Shown piece after piece: positions 61,643 through 64,000 of a stretch of 64,000 nt of DNA (positions within the stretch are counted from its first letter, which is position 1; each line of letters starts with the position of its first letter). Both the position numbers and the translations under genes were made by a program. The stretch lies in NCBI RefSeq assembly GCF_005311025.1, contig NZ_CP031747.1, forward strand, positions 2,974,954 to 3,038,953. The letters run 5' to 3'. The notes under the pieces were generated by a model. The model was not told the DNA's origin, searched no databases, and was given only the letters and a program-made list of their open reading frames with translations. Source of the DNA: Alcaligenes faecalis (GTDB taxonomy: Bacteria; Pseudomonadota; Gammaproteobacteria; Burkholderiales; Burkholderiaceae_B).

Positions 61643-63148
61643 ATGACGCGTTCGTTTGAACTGGACACCTTGAAGATGCGTCTTAACGATGACGAACTTC
61701 AATCCCTGGATCTTCACCAGCGCATTCAGCGTGCCTTGCGGGCATTGATTCTGGATGGCGCCCTGGGTCCGGGGGTCAAGCTGCCTGCCACACGCTCCCT
61801 GGCCAAATCCTTGGGCATGGCCCGCGATACGGTTGAAAACGCCTATGTTCAACTGCATCGAGACGGCTTTATCGTGCGGCGCGAGGGCTCGGGCAGCTAT
61901 GTTTCCGAGTCGGTCGGCACGGAGCTGCGCGGCAGTGCCTATCGCCGCATCAAAGCCCAGGATCTGAAACGCAGCGTAATGGAACCCGGTACGGGCTTAA
62001 GCCGTCGGGGTCGCGCCGTGTTTGAAAGTGGCGGCATTGCCGATCAACAGACCATCAAGGCCTTTGCCACTGGCCTGCCGGAAACCCGCAACTTCCCCAC
62101 CGATGTGTGGGAACGCCTGCAGCGTCAGGCCATGAAAGACTATCGAGCCAACATCCTGCTGCATGGCGATCCGCAAGGCACCGAGTCCCTGCGTAAAGCG
62201 ATTGCCGTGTACCTGAATCTGGAGCGTGGTGCGAAGGTCTCCGCTGATCAGATTTTGATTCTGAGCAGCACGCGCCAGGCCTTGTTTCTGTGCGCGCAAT
62301 TACTGGTCGATGCTGGCAAACCTATTCTGGTTGAAAATCCTGGCTACTTCGGCGCCCGCAAAGCCTTTGAAGCAGCCGAGGCTCGTGTCGTACCAATTGG
62401 CGTGGACGAGCAAGGCTTGCGCACCGATCTGCTGAATGAAGATCGCTGCGGCGCGAACTGCATTTACGTGACGCCCTCGCACCAGTACCCCACCGGGGCC
62501 ACCATGTCCCTGGAACGTCGTCTGGAGCTCATACACTGGGCGGCTGAAAATGGCCGCTGGATTATGGAAGACGACTACGACAGCGAATTTCATTACGACG
62601 GCTTACCCACGGCGTGTGTGCAGGGGCTGGATAAATACCAACGCACAATTTACTTGGGCACTTTCAGCAAAACCCTGTATCCAGGCCTGCGCATGGGCTA
62701 TATGGCCCTGCCACCCGAGCTGGTCAAACCCTTCACCCAGGCACGCAGCATCATGGATGGTCACACACCGCAAATCCTGCAGCTGACGCTGGCGCGTTTT
62801 ATGGAAGACGGACATTACAACTCGCATATTCGCGCCATGCGCAAGCTGTATGCCGGGCGGCGGGAGATCATGCTGGAAGCCATCGAGCAGCACTTGCAAG
62901 GAATCGTTCGTGCGGCCCGACCTGAAGGCGGTTTGCAGATTCCCTGCTTTCTGGAGCCGGGCTGGTCAGAAGAACACACGCTGCGCCGCGCCTTGAGTGC
63001 TGGCGTTCAACTGCCGGGTTTGAGCCGTCTGTACATTGGTGAAGAAAAACAACAGGGCTGGCTGCTGGGCTATGCCTCCCTGACCGCCTACGAGATCGAG
63101 TCCGCCATGTTGCGTCTGGCCAACGCTCTGCGTCAGGGCAAAGGCTGA
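61643..63148 (+). CDS. MocR/PdxR-type GntR regulator
   Basis: The 501-residue product has a winged helix at about 20-90 (LPATRSLAKSLGMARDTVENAYVQL), a linker, then an aminotransferase-like domain with PLP lysine Lys343 in GTFSKTLYPGLRMGY and TPSHQYPTG. PdxR-type members sense PLP and control pyridoxal phosphate genes. The position, divergent from serC and convergent with a glyA homologue, suggests control of PLP or serine-glycine genes (inference). Ribosome site GGAG precedes the ATG. Confidence 0.87.
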   Translation: MTRSFELDTLKMRLNDDELQSLDLHQRIQRALRALILDGALGPGVKLPATRSLAKSLGMARDTVENAYVQLHRDGFIVRREGSGSYVSESVGTELRGSAYRRIKAQDLKRSVMEPGTGLSRRGRAVFESGGIADQQTIKAFATGLPETRNFPTDVWERLQRQAMKDYRANILLHGDPQGTESLRKAIAVYLNLERGAKVSADQILILSSTRQALFLCAQLLVDAGKPILVENPGYFGARKAFEAAEARVVPIGVDEQGLRTDLLNEDRCGANCIYVTPSHQYPTGATMSLERRLELIHWAAENGRWIMEDDYDSEFHYDGLPTACVQGLDKYQRTIYLGTFSKTLYPGLRMGYMALPPELVKPFTQARSIMDGHTPQILQLTLARFMEDGHYNSHIRAMRKLYAGRREIMLEAIEQHLQGIVRAARPEGGLQIPCFLEPGWSEEHTLRRALSAGVQLPGLSRLYIGEEKQQGWLLGYASLTAYEIESAMLRLANALRQGKG

Positions 63149-63159
63149 GCCGGGAAAAA

Positions 63160-64000
63160 TCAGTACATCAAGGGGTATCGCCGGTTCAGGTCTGCGACCC
63201 CTTCCAAAATGGCATTCTCGGTGCGGGGATTGCGCGAACCACTGCGCACCCCGCCCAGCAAGGCCAGAATCATGTCGCCAATTTCTTTGAAATCATCTTC
63301 ACCCAAACCGCGAGTCGTACAGGCGGCACTGCCGACCCGTACCCCCGAGTAGGCGCCAGAGGCTTGCTCATACGGCACACGGTGTTTACTCAAGCTAATG
63401 CCCAGCTGAGCCAGAACCTGCTCCACCAAAGGCCCGGACAGCCCCCAAGGGCGCAAATCCACCACACCAAAATGACAGTCTGTTCCCCCTGACACCACCG
63501 TCAGCCCACCTTCGGACAAGCGGCGACACAAGCTGCGCGCATTGATGATGACGGATTGGGCATAGGCTTTATAGGACGGACTCATTGCTTCACCCAAAGC
63601 CACCGCCTTGGCGGCCAGAATGTTCAGCAAAGGCCCGCCTTGCAGCCCTGGATATACGGCCTGACTTAAGCGCTCGGCCAGCTTGGGCTCATTGCTCAAG
63701 ATAATCCCCCCACGCGGTCCGCGTAAGGTGCCATGTGTGGAAAAGGTCGTGACATGGGCATGTTTGACAGGTGATTCCATCAGACCGGCCGCCACCAGCC
63801 CCGCGCCGTGGGCCAAATCCACCATTAAATAAGCGTTGATTTCATTGGCGATATTTCTGAATTCGGCAAAATTTGGCGTACGTGAATAGGACGAACCTCC
63901 GGCAATGATCAACCGTGGCCGTTCCTTGTGGGCCAGGGCACGAACCTCGTCCATATCGACCCACTGCGTTTGACGATCCACTCCATACGAGCAAGTCTGA
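63160..64000 (-). CDS. GlyA-like protein lacking the PLP lysine (partial)
   Basis: The C-terminal ~280 residues of an SHMT homologue are present; the 5' end lies beyond 64000. The fold-defining segments are kept: VDLAHGAGLVAAG, LQGGPLLNILAAK, VSGGTDCHFG and the substrate Arg in GVRVGSAACTTRG. The Schiff-base lysine is replaced: the motif reads [13 protein letters not shown], with a GGC Gly codon at 63730-63732 where [11 protein letters not shown] is expected. Frame and surroundings are intact, so it is not a decaying pseudogene. It cannot work as a normal SHMT; it may be a sensor, a partner, or a PLP-independent enzyme. It is convergent with the MocR gene, with 11 bp between stop codons. Confidence 0.85.
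   Translation of the reverse strand, partial: QTCSYGVDRQTQWVDMDEVRALAHKERPRLIIAGGSSYSRTPNFAEFRNIANEINAYLMVDLAHGAGLVAAGLMESPVKHAHVTTFSTHGTLRGPRGGIILSNEPKLAERLSQAVYPGLQGGPLLNILAAKAVALGEAMSPSYKAYAQSVIINARSLCRRLSEGGLTVVSGGTDCHFGVVDLRPWGLSGPLVEQVLAQLGISLSKHRVPYEQASGAYSGVRVGSAACTTRGLGEDDFKEIGDMILALLGGVRSGSRNPRTENAILEGVADLNRRYPLMY

Overview
The window looks like a chromosomal segment of a betaproteobacterium of the Burkholderiales, most likely Alcaligenaceae (an Alcaligenes-like organism). This rests on inference: coding GC is moderately high, and the segment carries a class I PHA synthase cluster, an hca/mhp aromatic pathway, an Rcs-like fimbrial locus and a queuosine pathway. No rRNA, tRNA, CRISPR array, transposase or phage gene was seen. 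A few patches are clearly AT-richer than the rest: the OsmC-like gene, the fimbrial intergenic regions, the core of serC and an orphan membrane protein at 58.2-59.0 kb.

Layout. 0-5.4 kb holds the start of a periplasmic binding protein, a succinate-semialdehyde-type dehydrogenase with a divergent IclR regulator, the RNA helicase DbpA and an OsmC-like protein. 5.4-17.1 kb is a complete 3-phenylpropionate/cinnamate pathway: a divergent HcaR-type LysR regulator, then one collinear run hcaEFCBD-mhpBCDFE-mhpT. It covers ring dihydroxylation, dehydrogenation, meta-cleavage, hydrolysis, hydration, aldol cleavage, acetaldehyde dehydrogenation and uptake, and ends at a strong terminator. mhpA and mhpR are absent.

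17.5-33.0 kb is a chaperone-usher fimbrial locus with its own regulators: a hypothetical anchored protein, a two-domain adhesin, the major pilin, chaperone, usher, two hybrid histidine kinases, an RcsB-like response regulator, an EAL-domain protein and a second adhesin paralogous to the first. Four 14-bp sequences close to the enterobacterial RcsAB/RcsB box lie upstream of the two adhesins, the pilin and the EAL gene. Each abuts a putative -35 with a -10-like hexamer 17 bp further on. This looks like a self-contained Rcs-type fimbria/c-di-GMP switch, comparable in content to the Pseudomonas aeruginosa cupD-rcsCB-pvrSR locus, and is the strongest candidate for a little-described system here.

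33.0-40.1 kb contains a structured, terminator-bearing leader before an AtzG-like/amidase pair, a 229-bp element bounded by perfect 30-bp inverted repeats, a MocR regulator divergent from an MFS transporter, a lipoprotein with an FKBP-N-like coiled-coil protein, and a 7 x 7-bp tandem repeat. 40.1-56.6 kb is a large minus-strand polyhydroxyalkanoate region: phaC, an outer-membrane factor plus HlyD/RbbA/YhhJ ABC exporter, phasin, phaB, phaA, a DUF3141 protein with a histone-like Lys/Ala/Pro tail, and two nearly identical tandem SDR genes. A TetR gene is divergent from phaC.

56.6-64.0 kb carries a probable preQ1-I riboswitch followed by yhhQ-queC, an AT-rich orphan membrane protein, and a PLP/serine-glycine group: glyA and serC, a MocR regulator behind a perfect 24-bp palindrome, and a second, partial GlyA homologue in which the PLP-binding lysine is replaced by glycine.
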